Assembly: GCF_000336555.1 (NCBI RefSeq)
Contig: NZ_KB375281.1
Coordinates: 3,261,848-3,325,847 of the forward strand
DNA from: Afipia clevelandensis ATCC 49720
GTDB taxonomy: Bacteria > Pseudomonadota > Alphaproteobacteria > Rhizobiales > Xanthobacteraceae
Reading direction: 5' to 3'
DNA: 64,000 nucleotides
Shown: positions 44,624 to 56,100 of the stretch, in pieces
Numbering within the stretch: position 1 is the first letter of the stretch
Layout: each line of letters opens with the position of its first letter
Made by a program: the position numbers and the translations under genes
Notes under the pieces: generated by a model
Told to the model about the DNA's origin: nothing
Seen by the model: only the letters and a program-made list of their open reading frames with translations
The model's database searches: none

Positions 44624-45604
44624 ATGTCGCTCGATTCCGATGTGATCGTTGATCGCCGCCGCATTCGCCGCAAGTTGACCTTCTGGCGTGTGGTTGCCGC
44701 GCTGGGTGTGATCGCCGCCGTTGTTGCGGTCGGCGTGCTAGCATCGCCGTCAGCGCGCACCGCCATTACGGGATCGAACGCGATTGCGCGGGTGAAGATC
44801 GACGGCCTGATCCGGAGCGATCAGGCCCGGGTCGAGGCGCTGGAGCGGCTTGAAAAGTCCTCGGCTGCCGCCGTGATCGTTCACATCAATTCACCGGGCG
44901 GCACGACGGCGGGCTCCGAGCAGCTCTTCGACGCGCTCACGCGCCTCAAGGCCAAGAAGCCGATGGTGGTTGTGGTCGAAGGTCTCGCCGCATCGGGCGG
45001 ATATATCGCGGCGCTGGCGTCGGACCAGATCATCGCGCAGCAGACATCGCTGGTGGGTTCGATCGGTGTGCTGTTCCAGATTCCGAACGTGTCCGACCTG
45101 CTCAAGACTGTCGGCGTCAAGGTCGAGGAAGTCAAATCATCGCCGCTTAAGGCCGCGCCGAACGGCTATGAGCCCACCAGTCCCGAGGCACGCGCCGCGC
45201 TCGACTCGCTGGTGAAGGATTCCTATGCCTGGTTTCGCGGGCTGGTGAAGGATCGCCGCGGCATGGACGACGCGACATTGCAGACCGTGGCGGATGGCCG
45301 GGTCTTCACAGGCCGTCAGGCGGTGGGCCTCAAGCTGATCGACCAGTTGGGTGACGAGAAAACCGCCGTGGCGTGGCTTGTCGCGCAAAAGAAGGTCGGT
45401 GCCGACACGCCGGTGCGGGATTTCAAGCTCGCTCCGCGCTTCGGGGACATGACCTTCCTGCGGGCAAGCGCGTCTGTCGCGCTCGATGCGATCGGTCTGG
45501 GAGCGCTTGCAAGGCAGATCGAAAGGTCCGGCGTCACGCAGGCGGTCGACCGGCTGGGATTGGATGGCATGCTCGCGCTCTGGCAACCGTCGCCTGCAAA
45601 TTGA
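44624..45604 (+). CDS. sppA: Signal peptide peptidase SppA
   Basis: 326 residues, short (36K) type. One N-terminal transmembrane helix (about 20-40). The Ser/Lys dyad is S124 (GLAASGGYIA) and K176 (KSSPLKAAPNGYEP), 52 residues apart as in the short SppA family. The oxyanion and substrate loop HINSPGGTTAGSEQ is present. It degrades leftover signal peptides in the membrane. GAGGAG precedes ATG 44624. ihfB follows. Confidence 0.95.
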   Translation: MSLDSDVIVDRRRIRRKLTFWRVVAALGVIAAVVAVGVLASPSARTAITGSNAIARVKIDGLIRSDQARVEALERLEKSSAAAVIVHINSPGGTTAGSEQLFDALTRLKAKKPMVVVVEGLAASGGYIAALASDQIIAQQTSLVGSIGVLFQIPNVSDLLKTVGVKVEEVKSSPLKAAPNGYEPTSPEARAALDSLVKDSYAWFRGLVKDRRGMDDATLQTVADGRVFTGRQAVGLKLIDQLGDEKTAVAWLVAQKKVGADTPVRDFKLAPRFGDMTFLRASASVALDAIGLGALARQIERSGVTQAVDRLGLDGMLALWQPSPAN

Positions 45605-45774
45605 GCACGATGAATCCGGTTTCAGCGGTGCTTCACCGCATTGCGGTGAAGCGACCAACAATGGATTCCGGCGTTTGTCACGCGAATTAGCCTTGTCTCA
45701 CGAGGAATTAGCGACTTGACAGTTCAAGGCTTTTTCAAGGAAATGTTAGTCGCACGTCACGGGCCCAGCACTCA

Positions 45775-46083
45775 ATGATCAAATCCGAACTCGTTCAGCG
45801 CATCGCCGAGCATAACCCGCATCTCTATCAGCGGGACGTCGAGAACATCGTGAACGCCATTCTCGACGAAATCGTTGCAGCGCTCGCACGCGGGGATCGC
45901 GTGGAACTCCGCGGTTTTGGCGCGTTTTCGGTGAAGCACCGGCCAGCGCGCGCGGGCCGCAATCCGCGCACCGGCGAGCACGTTCCCGTCGAGCAGAAGA
46001 GCGTGCCGTTCTTCAAGACGGGTAAGGAAATGCGCGAGCGGCTGAATCGCGAAGATGGCGCGGATACCGCAGCCGCGACCTGA
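45775..46083 (+). CDS. ihfB: Integration host factor subunit beta
   Basis: 102 residues. [18 protein letters not shown] and the DNA-arm segment [23 protein letters not shown], with the wedge Pro in GRNPRTG, identify IHF-beta. It bends DNA with IHF-alpha (encoded elsewhere). A TTGACA at 45716-45721 could be its -35, but the -10 at 17 bases (GGAAAT) is poor. A tail of Asp/Ala-rich residues is extra relative to E. coli. Confidence 0.96.
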   Translation: MIKSELVQRIAEHNPHLYQRDVENIVNAILDEIVAALARGDRVELRGFGAFSVKHRPARAGRNPRTGEHVPVEQKSVPFFKTGKEMRERLNREDGADTAAAT

Positions 46084-46194
46084 TCCGGCCGCTGTCGCCA
46101 TTCCAGCCGTGCTGTGGATTTGCCGCGCGCTTTGTGAAGCAGACAGCAACCGGGCCATCGCCTTCGCAATGAAAACAGGTCGCGAGGACGCACC

Positions 46195-46596
46195 ATGCTC
46201 CGCAAGATTTTCAACGCCCTGGTGATCCTGCCGCTGGCGATCCTGTTCGTGGTCTTCGCGGTTGCGAACCGCCATATCGTGACCCTGTCGTTCGACCCGT
46301 TCAATTCCAGCGATCCGGCGCTCGGGGTCTCGCTGCCGCTGTTTGTGGTCATCATCGCGGTCGCCATGTTCGGCGTGGTCGCCGGCGGCGTGGCCACCTG
46401 GTTCGGCCAGCGCCACTGGCGCCGCGCGGCCCGCCAGCAGGAGGCGGATGCGCGTCATGCCCGCGCCGAGCTGGCCGAATTGCGTGAGCAGACCCGGCTC
46501 GCCGCACGGCCCGAGGGGCAGGTTCCGGCGCTGATGCCCGGCCTGACCCCGCAATATCCGGCCATCGGGCGAGACAAGCACGGCGCGGCGTTGTAG
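46195..46596 (+). CDS. LapA (DUF1049) family membrane protein
   Basis: 133 residues with two transmembrane helices (about 7-23 and 47-70) separated by FAVANRHIVTLSFDPF, the family signature. A cytoplasmic coiled-coil tail (RRAARQQEADARHARAELAELREQ) follows. In E. coli the LapA/LapB pair controls LpxC stability; alphaproteobacterial homologues between ihfB and trpF are conserved in position, but their role is not proven. Confidence 0.9.
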   Translation: MLRKIFNALVILPLAILFVVFAVANRHIVTLSFDPFNSSDPALGVSLPLFVVIIAVAMFGVVAGGVATWFGQRHWRRAARQQEADARHARAELAELREQTRLAARPEGQVPALMPGLTPQYPAIGRDKHGAAL

Positions 46597-46668
46597 AACC
46601 CGCCCCGTCACCCCAAACCCACGGCCTGAGACGCAAGCGCCGGCCCGTGGCGGAGCACGCCAGAGACG

Positions 46669-47349
46669 ATGTCGTTCGCAGTCAAAATTTGCGGCCTGTC
46701 CACGCGCGAGACCCTCGAGGTCGCGCTGGATGCGGGTGCCGACATGGTGGGCTTCGTGTTCTTCGAGGCCTCGCCCCGCCATGTGTCGCTGGGCGCTGCC
46801 CGCGACCTCGGACGGCAGGTGAAGGGCCGCGCGCTGAAAGTGGCGCTGACGGTCAATGCCGATGACGCCACGCTGGAAAATTGCATCGAGGCACTGCAGC
46901 CGGGATTGCTGCAGCTTCATGGCGACGAGAGCGTGGCGCGGATACGCGACATCAGGCAGAAGTTCGGCTTGCCGGTGATGAAGGCGCTGCCGGTCGCGAC
47001 CGCGGACGATCTGACGGGTCTTCCGGGATATGCCGCCGTCGCCGACCGCATCCTGTTCGATGCACGCGCGCCGAAGGATGCGACCCGCCCCGGCGGCCTC
47101 GGTGTGCCGTTCGACTGGCATCTGCTTGAGAACATCAGGCTGACGATCCCCTTTATGGTGGGCGGCGGACTGAATCCCGGCAATGTCGCCGAGGCGATCC
47201 GCGTCACCCGCACCGGCGGCGTCGATGTCTCGTCCGGAGTCGAGAGCGCGCCGGGCGTGAAAGATCCCGACATGATCCGCGCTTTCATTCGCGCCGCGCG
47301 CGAGGCCGACGATGCGATGACCCCTTCCAAGATTGCGAGCAGCGTATGA
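46669..47349 (+). CDS. trpF: Phosphoribosylanthranilate isomerase
   Basis: 226 residues, TIM barrel. [16 protein letters not shown] holds the catalytic Cys, and [16 protein letters not shown] the phosphate-binding end. It catalyses the third committed step of tryptophan synthesis. Its last codons overlap the trpB start by four bases (ATGA), giving coupling. Confidence 0.97.
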   Translation: MSFAVKICGLSTRETLEVALDAGADMVGFVFFEASPRHVSLGAARDLGRQVKGRALKVALTVNADDATLENCIEALQPGLLQLHGDESVARIRDIRQKFGLPVMKALPVATADDLTGLPGYAAVADRILFDARAPKDATRPGGLGVPFDWHLLENIRLTIPFMVGGGLNPGNVAEAIRVTRTGGVDVSSGVESAPGVKDPDMIRAFIRAAREADDAMTPSKIASSV

Positions 47350-48563
47350 ACTTGCCCCTCCCCAATTCCTTCCGGTCCGGCCCCGACGAGCGCGGGCATT
47401 TCGGCATCTTCGGCGGACGTTATGTCGCCGAAACCCTGATGCCGCTGATCCTCGATCTGGAAAAGGCGTATGCCGACGCCAAGGCCGATCCGGCGTTTCA
47501 GAAGGAGATGAACGGCTACCTGAAGGATTATGTCGGCCGGCCGTCGCCACTGTATTTCGCCGAACGCCTTACGGAGCATCTCGGCGGCGCGAAGATTTAT
47601 TTCAAGCGCGAAGAGCTGAATCACACCGGCTCGCACAAGGTGAACAATGTGCTCGGCCAGATCATGGTCGCGCGGCGCATGGGCAAAAAGCGCATCATCG
47701 CGGAAACCGGCGCAGGCCAGCATGGCGTCGCCACCGCGACGCTGTGCGCGCGCTTCGGCCTTGAATGCATCGTCTATATGGGCGCGGTCGACGTCGAGCG
47801 GCAGCAGCCGAACGTGATCCGCATGGAAATGTTAGGTGCGAAGGTTGTGCCGGTGCAGTCCGGTTCGCGCACGCTGAAGGACGCGATGAACGATGCCTTG
47901 AGAGATTGGGTCACCAATGTCGCCGACACGTTCTATTGCATTGGCACCGTCGCAGGGCCGCATCCTTATCCGATGATGGTGCGCGATTTCCAGTCGATCA
48001 TCGGCACCGAGACGCGCGTGCAGATGATGGAGGCCGAAGGCCGCCTGCCGGATTCGCTGGTTGCCTGTATTGGCGGCGGCTCCAACGCGATGGGACTGTT
48101 CCATCCGTTCCTCGATGATCCGAGCGTTGAGATTTTCGGCGTCGAAGCCGCAGGCCACGGCCTCACCAATCTGCATGCGGCATCGATTGCCGGCGGACGG
48201 CCCGGCGTGCTGCATGGCAATCGCACGTATCTGCTGATGGACGACGACGGCCAGATCCAGGACGCGCATTCGATTTCGGCGGGTCTCGATTATCCCGGCA
48301 TCGGCCCCGAACATTCCTGGCTGCACGAAACCGGCCGCGTGACCTATCTCTCGGCGACCGACGAGGAGGCGCTGGCCGCATTCCAGTTGCTGTCGCGGCT
48401 TGAAGGCATCATTCCCGCGCTGGAGCCGGCGCATGCCATCGCCAAGGTGCTGGAGCTCGCGCCAAAGCGGCCGAAGGATCATCTGATGGTGGTCAATCTC
48501 TCGGGCCGCGGCGACAAGGACGTGCCTCAGGTCGGCGATATTCTGAAGGACAAAAAGAAGTGA
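47346..48563 (+). CDS. trpB: Tryptophan synthase beta chain
   Basis: 405 residues. PLP lysine in [15 protein letters not shown], phosphate-binding [10 protein letters not shown]. It joins indole and serine. The N-terminal [17 protein letters not shown] is standard. Four-base overlap with both trpF and trpA. Confidence 0.98.
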   Translation: MNLPLPNSFRSGPDERGHFGIFGGRYVAETLMPLILDLEKAYADAKADPAFQKEMNGYLKDYVGRPSPLYFAERLTEHLGGAKIYFKREELNHTGSHKVNNVLGQIMVARRMGKKRIIAETGAGQHGVATATLCARFGLECIVYMGAVDVERQQPNVIRMEMLGAKVVPVQSGSRTLKDAMNDALRDWVTNVADTFYCIGTVAGPHPYPMMVRDFQSIIGTETRVQMMEAEGRLPDSLVACIGGGSNAMGLFHPFLDDPSVEIFGVEAAGHGLTNLHAASIAGGRPGVLHGNRTYLLMDDDGQIQDAHSISAGLDYPGIGPEHSWLHETGRVTYLSATDEEALAAFQLLSRLEGIIPALEPAHAIAKVLELAPKRPKDHLMVVNLSGRGDKDVPQVGDILKDKKK

Positions 48564-49396
48564 CCACGCGCATCGACACACGTTTCGCTGAACTCAAGCA
48601 GGAAGGCCGCGCGGCGTTCGTCACCTTCGTGATGTGCGGCGACCCGGATCTCGCCACCTCGCTCGAGATCATCAAGGCGCTGCCGCAGGCGGGCGCGGAC
48701 ATCATTGAGCTGGGCATGCCGTTCACCGATCCGATGGCGGACGGCCCCGCGGTTCAGGCCGCGGGCTTGCGTGCGCTGAAGGCCGGCACCACGCTGAAGA
48801 AGACATTGCAGGTGGTGCGCGATTTTCGCGCGGGCGATAACGCCACGCCGATCGTGCTGATGGGTTATTACAATCCGATCTACATCTACGGCGTCGACAA
48901 GTTCCTCGCCGATGCGAAGGCTGCTGGCGTCGACGGCCTGATCATCGTCGATCTGCCGCCGGAAGAAGATACCGAGCTTTGCATTCCGGCGATGAGGGCC
49001 GGATTGAACTTCATCCGCCTCGCGACACCGACCACCGATGACAAGCGCCTGCCTGCCGTGCTCGCGAACACATCGGGCTTTGTCTATTACGTCTCGATCA
49101 CCGGCATCACCGGCTCTGCAAGCGCCGATACCGCGCAGGTGGCGGAGGCGGTGGCACGGATCAAGCGCCATACCGGATTGCCGGTCTGCGTCGGCTTCGG
49201 CATCCGCACCCCGGAGGCCGCGCGCGGCATCGCACAGGCGGCGAACGGCGCCGTCGTCGGCTCCGCGCTGATTGATGTGCTCCGCGCATCGCTCGACTCC
49301 GAAGGCCGTGCCACGGCAAAGACGGTTCCCGCGGTGGCCGATCTTGCATCGGCACTGGCGCAAGGCGTTCGCGGCGCGAAACAGGCGGCGGAATAG
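48560..49396 (+). CDS. trpA: Tryptophan synthase alpha chain
   Basis: 278 residues from GTG, overlapping the trpB stop (GTGA). Catalytic Glu in [16 protein letters not shown] and Asp in [11 protein letters not shown]; phosphate loop VGFGIRTPE. It cleaves indole-3-glycerol phosphate and channels indole to TrpB. The GTG start may set its rate relative to trpB. Confidence 0.97.
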   Translation: MTTRIDTRFAELKQEGRAAFVTFVMCGDPDLATSLEIIKALPQAGADIIELGMPFTDPMADGPAVQAAGLRALKAGTTLKKTLQVVRDFRAGDNATPIVLMGYYNPIYIYGVDKFLADAKAAGVDGLIIVDLPPEEDTELCIPAMRAGLNFIRLATPTTDDKRLPAVLANTSGFVYYVSITGITGSASADTAQVAEAVARIKRHTGLPVCVGFGIRTPEAARGIAQAANGAVVGSALIDVLRASLDSEGRATAKTVPAVADLASALAQGVRGAKQAAE

Positions 49397-49486
49397 CCTC
49401 CAGTCAACAGCGATATTTGGGCGAAGCCGGGTTGCCCGGCTCGGTCCAGACGTCCATATATTCTTTCCACCGAGGCGGAGCCCGTC

Positions 49487-50404
49487 ATGAACTGGTTGAC
49501 CAACGTTGTCCGGCCGAAGATTCGCAGCATTCTCAAGCGCGAAACGCCGGAGAATCTCTGGATCAAGTGTCCGGATTCCGGGCAGCTCGTGTTCTACAAG
49601 GATGTCGAGCAGAACCAGTTCGTCATTCCCGGCTCGAACTATCACATGCGCATGGGCGCGACCGCGCGACTCAAGTCGATCTTCGACAACGAAACCTGGT
49701 ACGACGTCGCGCTGCCCGAAGTGACCGCCGATCCGCTGAAATTCCGCGACGAGCGCAAATATGTCGACCGCATCAGGGATGCACGGGCCAAGACCGGCAT
49801 GAACGATGCCGTGAAGGTCGGCTACGGCAAGCTCGAAGGCAACCCCGTCGTGGTCGCGGTGCAGGACTTCGATTTCATGGGCGGTTCGCTCGGCATGGCG
49901 GCAGGTGAAGCCGTGGTGAAGGGCCTTGAACTTGCGGTCGAGAAGAAGTCGCCTTTCATCATTTTTGCAGCGTCCGGTGGCGCGCGGATGCAGGAGGGCA
50001 TTCTCTCGCTGATGCAGATGCCGCGCACGACCGTGGCGATCCAGATGCTGCGCGAAGTGCAGCAGCCTTACATCGTGGTGCTGACCAATCCGACCACCGG
50101 CGGCGTCACCGCATCGTATGCGATGCTGGGCGATGTGCAGATCGCCGAGCCCGGCGCGCTGATCGGTTTTGCCGGCGCGCGCGTGATCGAACAGACCATC
50201 CGTGAAAAGCTGCCGGAAGGCTTCCAGCGTGCCGAGTATCTGAAGGAACACGGCATGGTGGACATGGTCGTGCATCGCCATGATTTGCGTTCGACGCTGG
50301 CGCGGCTTTGCCGGTTGCTGACCAAGGCGCCGGCCGCGGAAGGTTTCACCGCTGCCGCGGCGCCGTTGCCGCCCGACACGCCCGCGGTCGCGTCTCCGGC
50401 GTGA
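49487..50404 (+). CDS. accD: Acetyl-CoA carboxylase carboxyltransferase subunit beta
   Basis: 305 residues. The carboxyltransferase core is intact: [38 protein letters not shown] and the [12 protein letters not shown] segment. The N-terminal Cys4 zinc finger of E. coli AccD is not: only the first Cys remains ([10 protein letters not shown]) and the second pair is replaced by VIPGSNYH. I recall the same change in other alphaproteobacterial AccD proteins. It transfers carboxyl from biotin to acetyl-CoA. folC starts on its last base. Confidence 0.96.
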   Translation: MNWLTNVVRPKIRSILKRETPENLWIKCPDSGQLVFYKDVEQNQFVIPGSNYHMRMGATARLKSIFDNETWYDVALPEVTADPLKFRDERKYVDRIRDARAKTGMNDAVKVGYGKLEGNPVVVAVQDFDFMGGSLGMAAGEAVVKGLELAVEKKSPFIIFAASGGARMQEGILSLMQMPRTTVAIQMLREVQQPYIVVLTNPTTGGVTASYAMLGDVQIAEPGALIGFAGARVIEQTIREKLPEGFQRAEYLKEHGMVDMVVHRHDLRSTLARLCRLLTKAPAAEGFTAAAAPLPPDTPAVASPA

Positions 50405-51756
50405 TGTCACCAGCGGCACAACCGTCCCAAAATCCGTCGACGTCCTACGACGACATTCTGGCGCGTCTCGCTTCGTTGCATCCCAAGCGGATCGATCTCA
50501 CGCTGGATCGGATGTGGCGCATCCTCGAGCGGCTGGATCATCCGGAGCGCCGCATTCCGCCGGTCATTCACGTTGCCGGGACCAACGGCAAGGGTTCGAC
50601 AGTGGCGTTCCTCCGCGCCATTCTGGAGGCGGCGGGCCTGCGCGTTCACACCTATACCTCGCCGCATCTGGTGCGTTTCAACGAACGCTTTCGTCTCGGC
50701 AAGGTCGGCGGCGGCATACTGGTAAGCGATGCGCAGTTGCGCGATGCGCTCGATCATTGCGAGCGCGTCAACGATGGCGAGCCGATCACGATTTTCGAGA
50801 TCGAGACGGCTGCGGCGTTTCATCTGTTCGCCGAGCATCCGGCGGATATCGTGTTGCTGGAGGTCGGTCTTGGCGGGCGGCTGGACGCAACCAATGTGAT
50901 CGAAGCGCCGGTCGCGAGCGTGATCACCTCGATCGGCATGGATCACATCGAGTTTCTCGGCGATACGCTGGCGAAGATCGCGGCGGAGAAGGCGGGCATC
51001 ATCAAGAAAGGCGTGCCGGTGGTCTGCGCCGCGCAGCCGCCGGAGGCGGACGCTGCTATCGAACAGGCGGCGAAGCGCCTGCGTGCCCCGCTGCACGCCG
51101 CGACCCAGGACTGGCATGTCAATGTCGAGCGCGGGCGGCTGGTTTACTCTGACGAGCGCGGCCTGCTCGATCTCTCAGCGCCGCGCCTGTTCGGTCGTCA
51201 TCAGTTCGACAATGCCGGACTTGCAATTGCAGCGCTGCGCGCCATCGGTTCCCTGAAGCTGGAGCCATCCGCTTTCGAGCAGGGCATTGCGCGGGCCGAA
51301 TGGCCTGCGCGGATGCAGCGGCTGACGTCGGGTGTGCTGGTTGCCTCGGCGCCACGCGATGCCGAAATCTGGCTCGATGGCGGGCATAATCCGGACGGCG
51401 GCCGCGTGATTGCCGCCGCGCTTGGTGATCTGGAAGAGCGTGTATCGCGTCCGCTGGTGGTGATTGCGGGCATGATGGGCAATAAGGATGCCGTCGGCTT
51501 TCTCGCCAATTTCGCCGGGCTGACTCGGCATATCATCGCGGTGAAGATTCCAGATCAGGACAATGCCATGGAGCCGGACGTGCTGGCAGATGCCGCGCGC
51601 CAACTCGGCATGCGGGTGGAGATCGCGGCAAGTGTCGAGGCCGCGCTCAACTCGGTGGCCCGGCTCGCCTATGAGGTGCCGCCGCGCATTCTCGTCACCG
51701 GCTCGCTTTATCTCGCCGGGCATGTGCTGGCGGAGAACGGCACGCCGCCGCAATAA
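50404..51756 (+). CDS. folC: Folylpolyglutamate/dihydrofolate synthase
   Basis: 450 residues from ATG 50404, sharing one base with the accD stop. ATP loop HVAGTNGKGSTVAFL, the YTSPHLVRFNERF motif and LEVGLGGRLDATNVI are signatures. It adds glutamate to dihydropteroate and folates. GGHNPDGGR in the C-terminal domain binds the glutamate substrate. 14 bases separate it from the phosphoesterase gene. Confidence 0.96.
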   Translation: MSPAAQPSQNPSTSYDDILARLASLHPKRIDLTLDRMWRILERLDHPERRIPPVIHVAGTNGKGSTVAFLRAILEAAGLRVHTYTSPHLVRFNERFRLGKVGGGILVSDAQLRDALDHCERVNDGEPITIFEIETAAAFHLFAEHPADIVLLEVGLGGRLDATNVIEAPVASVITSIGMDHIEFLGDTLAKIAAEKAGIIKKGVPVVCAAQPPEADAAIEQAAKRLRAPLHAATQDWHVNVERGRLVYSDERGLLDLSAPRLFGRHQFDNAGLAIAALRAIGSLKLEPSAFEQGIARAEWPARMQRLTSGVLVASAPRDAEIWLDGGHNPDGGRVIAAALGDLEERVSRPLVVIAGMMGNKDAVGFLANFAGLTRHIIAVKIPDQDNAMEPDVLADAARQLGMRVEIAASVEAALNSVARLAYEVPPRILVTGSLYLAGHVLAENGTPPQ

Positions 51757-51770
51757 CCGGAAAGCCCAGA

Positions 51771-52511
51771 ATGCGCTTCGCTGCCATCGCGGATGTCCAC
51801 GGCAACTTCCTCGCTCTTGAGGCCGTCCTCGCCGATATCCGCGCGCAAGGGGTCGACAGCATTGTCAATCTTGGCGACATGGCGAGCGGCCCGCTCGACG
51901 GGCGGCGCACCATGGACAGGCTGATGGCGCTGGATGCCATTCATGTCCTGGGAAATCACGATCGCTATCTGATCGAGAAAAAGCCGGAGGATATGGGGTC
52001 GTGGGATCGCCCCGTTCACGCACAACTCGATGCCCGGCATCTCGACTGGCTGCGCGCTGTTCCGTCGACGCGCGTCTTCGAGGATGAAGTCTATCTCTGC
52101 CACGCGACGCCATCCGATGACGAAACCTACTGGCTCGAAATCGTCCGGCCCGACGGCGCGGTTGGCATGGCGGCCATCGCTGATATCGAGAAGGCCGCGG
52201 CAGGCATTCCCCAGTCGCTGGTCCTGTGCGGGCATACGCATATCGCGCGGGCGGTGCGGCTTCGCGACGGGCGCATGATTGTCAATCCCGGCAGCGTGGG
52301 CTCGCCGGGCTATCGCGACATCGTGCCGTTCCGCCATAGCATGGAGGCGGGCTCACCCGATGCGCGCTATGCCATTCTCGAGCAGCGGAGCGGAGAGTGG
52401 CATGTGACGTTCCGCCATGTGCCTTACGATCACGAGTCGATGGCAGCGCTGGCGCGGCAGAACGGTCACCCCGATCTGGCGCATGCGCTGGCCACCGGCT
52501 GGATCCGGTAG
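51771..52511 (+). CDS. Calcineurin-like metallophosphoesterase
   Basis: 246 residues. Metal motifs IADVHGN (D8, H10), NLGDM, LGNHDR and CGHTHIA are in the order of YfcE-type phosphodiesterases. The middle insert ETYWLEIVRPDG is not in the minimal family. The substrate is unknown. It is the last gene of the trp-accD-folC run and is convergent with trxA. Confidence 0.9.
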   Translation: MRFAAIADVHGNFLALEAVLADIRAQGVDSIVNLGDMASGPLDGRRTMDRLMALDAIHVLGNHDRYLIEKKPEDMGSWDRPVHAQLDARHLDWLRAVPSTRVFEDEVYLCHATPSDDETYWLEIVRPDGAVGMAAIADIEKAAAGIPQSLVLCGHTHIARAVRLRDGRMIVNPGSVGSPGYRDIVPFRHSMEAGSPDARYAILEQRSGEWHVTFRHVPYDHESMAALARQNGHPDLAHALATGWIR

Positions 52512-52529
52512 CGCCGGCGCAAACAAAAA

Positions 52530-52554
52530 CGGCCTGCTTGCGCAGGCCGCTTGT
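52530..52554. terminator. Hairpin between phosphoesterase gene and trxA
   Basis: CGGCCTGC (52530-52537) pairs with GCAGGCCG (52542-52549), loop TTGC; AAAAA precedes it on the left, so it is stronger for the minus-strand transcript (trxA). Confidence 0.7.
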
Positions 52555-52576
52555 CAAATCTCAAACTGAAAAACGA

Positions 52577-52897
52577 TCAGACCGCAGCCGTGATCCACTG
52601 CTGCAGCTTGGCTTTCGGCGCTGCGCCGACCTGGCGGGAAGCCATTTCGCCGCCCTTGAAGATCATCAGGGTCGGAATCGACATCACGCCATATTTCGAG
52701 GCCGTCTTCGGGCTCTCGTCGACATTCAGCTTCACGATCTTGACCTTGTCGCCCATGGCGCCGGCGATTTCGTCGAGAGCAGGCGCGATCATGCGGCACG
52801 GGCCGCACCATTCCGCCCAGAAATCCACCACGACCGGCCCGTTCGCGTTCAGCACTTCCTTGTCGAAATCGGCGTCAGAAACCTTACCCACACTCAT
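52577..52897 (-). CDS. trxA: Thioredoxin
   Basis: 106 residues. Active site WCGPC (30-34) and cis-Pro in [10 protein letters not shown]. It is the general cytoplasmic disulfide reductant. As in many alphaproteobacteria it follows addA; here the gap is 208 bases, so it may have its own promoter. Confidence 0.97.
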   Translation of the reverse strand: MSVGKVSDADFDKEVLNANGPVVVDFWAEWCGPCRMIAPALDEIAGAMGDKVKIVKLNVDESPKTASKYGVMSIPTLMIFKGGEMASRQVGAAPKAKLQQWITAAV

Positions 52898-53105
52898 GTT
52901 GTTTTGCCTCGTTGGATGGAAGGCGCATCGCTCTTGGGAGAATCGCGCGCCGGAAACGTAGGAAGAACCTAGGAATGCACCCCTGTCCGGTCAAGGCCGG
53001 TCACCGGGACGTGTTCCCTTGCCGGGCCATCGGATCCGAGCGGAAAAATTCGCCAATTCAAGGGATTAACCCCGCTTTGGCGGCGGCTGAAGGCCGGTCG
53101 GGGCC

Positions 53106-56100
53106 TCAGGACACCAGCGATTGCAGCTCTGCGTCCAGCGCGGAGGCCGGGATTTCCATCAGCGCAGCCGTTTCTGTCCACAGGAGCAGGCAGCGCACAT
53201 CGTGGCCCGGATAGAGCCGCCGCAGCACATCGCGATAGAGCGCAAGCTGGCGCACATAGGCCTGCGGCGCATCGGCGACCGCGGCGGGCGGCGCATGATT
53301 GGTTTTGTAGTCGACAATCAGCACCTCGTTCGGCGTCACCACCAGCCGGTCGATCTGACCCGACACCAGCGCGGGCGGGCGTCCGGCCCGTGGCACACGT
53401 CCCGCAACCGAAACCTCCGCGCGGCTGCCTTGCCCGAACACCGGTGCGAAGGCGGGCGTCTCGATCAGCGCGATGACTTGCCGCGCCAGTGCGATGCATT
53501 CCTCTTCGGAGAACAGCGGTTCGGCGTTGCGCCGCAGGAAATCGAGCGCAGCCTTCTCGCGCCGCTCGCCTGCGACATCGGGGAGCGATTGCAGCAGCCG
53601 ATGGATCAGCGTTCCGCGCTTAAGGGCGCGCTTGCGCGCGGCGCGCGTTTCGTCGGTGATAATGCGATGGCCTTCGCCTTCGCCCGGCGATGAGTCCGAC
53701 GGCCGCAGCAGGATGTCGGCGGGGCCTTCCTTCGGCGCAGGTGTCCTGAGCCAGCCGGGGAATTGTTGGAGGGCCAGCATCTCCTGAACCGGCGCAGCAC
53801 TTTCTCCTTGCGGTTCGACGTCCTGCGGGCGCGCGTAGCGCTTCACGGGGCCGAAGCCCGTTGCGATGATCTCGCATTGCAATCCTGATTCCGGGTCTGC
53901 GAGCCCTTTCTGGATGAGGTCGTACCAGGAGAGCTTGCGCACCGCGCGCATGTTGCCGGGAAGCACGCCGCCGACAATCAGGCGATCGGCGGCGCGTGTC
54001 ATCGCGACGTATAGCAGCCGGCGATACTCATCTTCGGTATCGTTCTTCATCGCGTCGCGGGCCGTCGCGACCATGGGCAGATCGAACGCCTTCTTGCCGG
54101 CCCAGAGCACAATGGCCGGTGCATGTGGCGCGGCATTTCCCTGCGCCTGCAGGCGAATGAGATTCGTCCGCTGGGTGTCGGCCGGCGAGGTTGTCGTATC
54201 GACAACGAATACAACCGGCGCTTCAAGGCCCTTTGAGCCGTGTACCGTCATCACGCGGACTTCGTCGCGCGCGATTTCCATGTCGCGCTTGACCTCGGTA
54301 TCGGCCGCGCGCAGCCATGCCATGAAGCCTTGAAGGGAGGCCGGCCCTTTGCGCTCGTAAGTCAGCGCCAGTTCGAGAAATTCGTCGAGCGCGTCATCGG
54401 CCTCCGGCCCGAGCCGCGCGAGAATACGTGCGCGTCCGCGGTCAGCGCCCAGCAGCCAGGCGTAGAAGGAGAACGGCGTTTCCTGTGCGAACCGTTGTTC
54501 GTATCGCTTCAGCCGGTCCAGCGCAGTTGCGATTTTTTCGTCGGTTGCGGCATGCGCCGCGAGCGCATCGCGGAGCGATCCCGCGCGGTCAGGCGCGAGC
54601 GAGAGCAGGTGGTCATCGTCGAGACCGAACAGCGGACTCTTCAGTGCGACCGCCAGCGCAAGATCGTCGCGCGGCAGCAGCAGCGCATCAGCGAGATTCA
54701 TCAGGTCGATGACCGCAATGTGTTCGGTCAGCTTGAGGCGGTCAGCGCCTGCAACAGGAATGCCGGCATGCTTCAGCGCCTGGATGATCGCGTCGAACGC
54801 GCGGCCCCGGCGCCGCACCAGCACCAGCAAATCGCCGTAGCGTAGCGGGCGGCGTTTGTCGCGGGGGCCGGTCAAGGTGCGCGCGGCAATCAGCGATCGA
54901 ATTTCCGTCTGTACTCGCCGGGCCAGGCGCACTTCGGGACTTGTCTCCGCGATGTGGTCGAATGCCGCGCTCCAGCCCTCGATATCCTCTTGTGTATCGG
55001 GAACTTCAATCTCCCACAGGTCGATCTGGGCCGGGGCCGCATCCTGCAGCGCCATGTGCGGCGGCATGCCGTCGAGATCGGTCGTGACACTCTTGTAGAT
55101 TCCGGAGTCTTTGAAGGTGCTGGTGACGGCCTGCAGCACGCCTTCACCGGAGCGGAACGAATAGGTGAACGACACTGGATCGAAACGCAGCCCGGCAGCT
55201 TCGAACCGTTCCTTGATATCCCGTCGGCGATGATCGAATTCGCGTGGCATGGCGCCCTGAAACGAGAAGATCGACTGCTTCTCGTCGCCGACCGCGAATA
55301 TCGTTCGCTTGACGCCGTCACGCGCGCCCGCGCCGGTGGTGAATTCCGCCGTCAAGCAGTCGATGATGTCCCATTGCCGCGGGCTGGTGTCCTGCGCCTC
55401 GTCGATCAGGACGTGATCGATGCCGCGATCGAGCTTGAAATGCACCCAGCCGGACGACACGCTGGTCAACATTTCGTAAGTCTTGTCAATCAGGTCATCG
55501 TAATCGAGCAGGCCGCGTTCCTGTTTCTCGCGACGATAGTTGTTGGCTGCGGCAGTCGCGATCACGAACAGGGCAAGCGCCCGGTCGCGCGCCCGGGTGG
55601 CGCGAAGCCGGGCGATTAGCGGCGCAACGCGGTCGCGCTCGTTCCTTGCCAGCGTCATCAGAGCGGGAAAATCGTCCCTGAGACCCTTGCTGAGAAGGTA
55701 GCGGTCTTCCTTGGCGGCGCCGTCGTCCTTCAAGAAGAACTCGGCATAGTCGTCGACTGCGTCCGGCCAGCCGCTCTGCATTGCTGCGGACAAGCGCGCG
55801 GCCTGGGCGTTGTCGATGTTGTTTCCCGTTTCCATCAGGCGTGCGATGAGCGCTCCGCAATCTTCTAGCGAGAGAGAATGGCGTGAAATCTCCGCAACAA
55901 GCGCGTCAGAGGCGTCGGCCTCACCGATCCCGAGTGCTTGCGAAAGGGCGGCATGCGCTCGCTCCCGCGTTTTGACGGTATCGGACCATTTGACGAAATG
56001 ATCGCGGCTCAGGCAGGCCTCGCGCACCACGTCCTTGAAGGTCACGTCGGCGGCGGCGGACATGGCGATATTCAACGCCCAGCCCGCATCGCTCTCGGGT

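Noticed and set aside
52898-53105. Possible RNA gene between addA and trxA
   Set aside because: No tRNA cloverleaf or stable fold recognised; probably the trxA promoter region.
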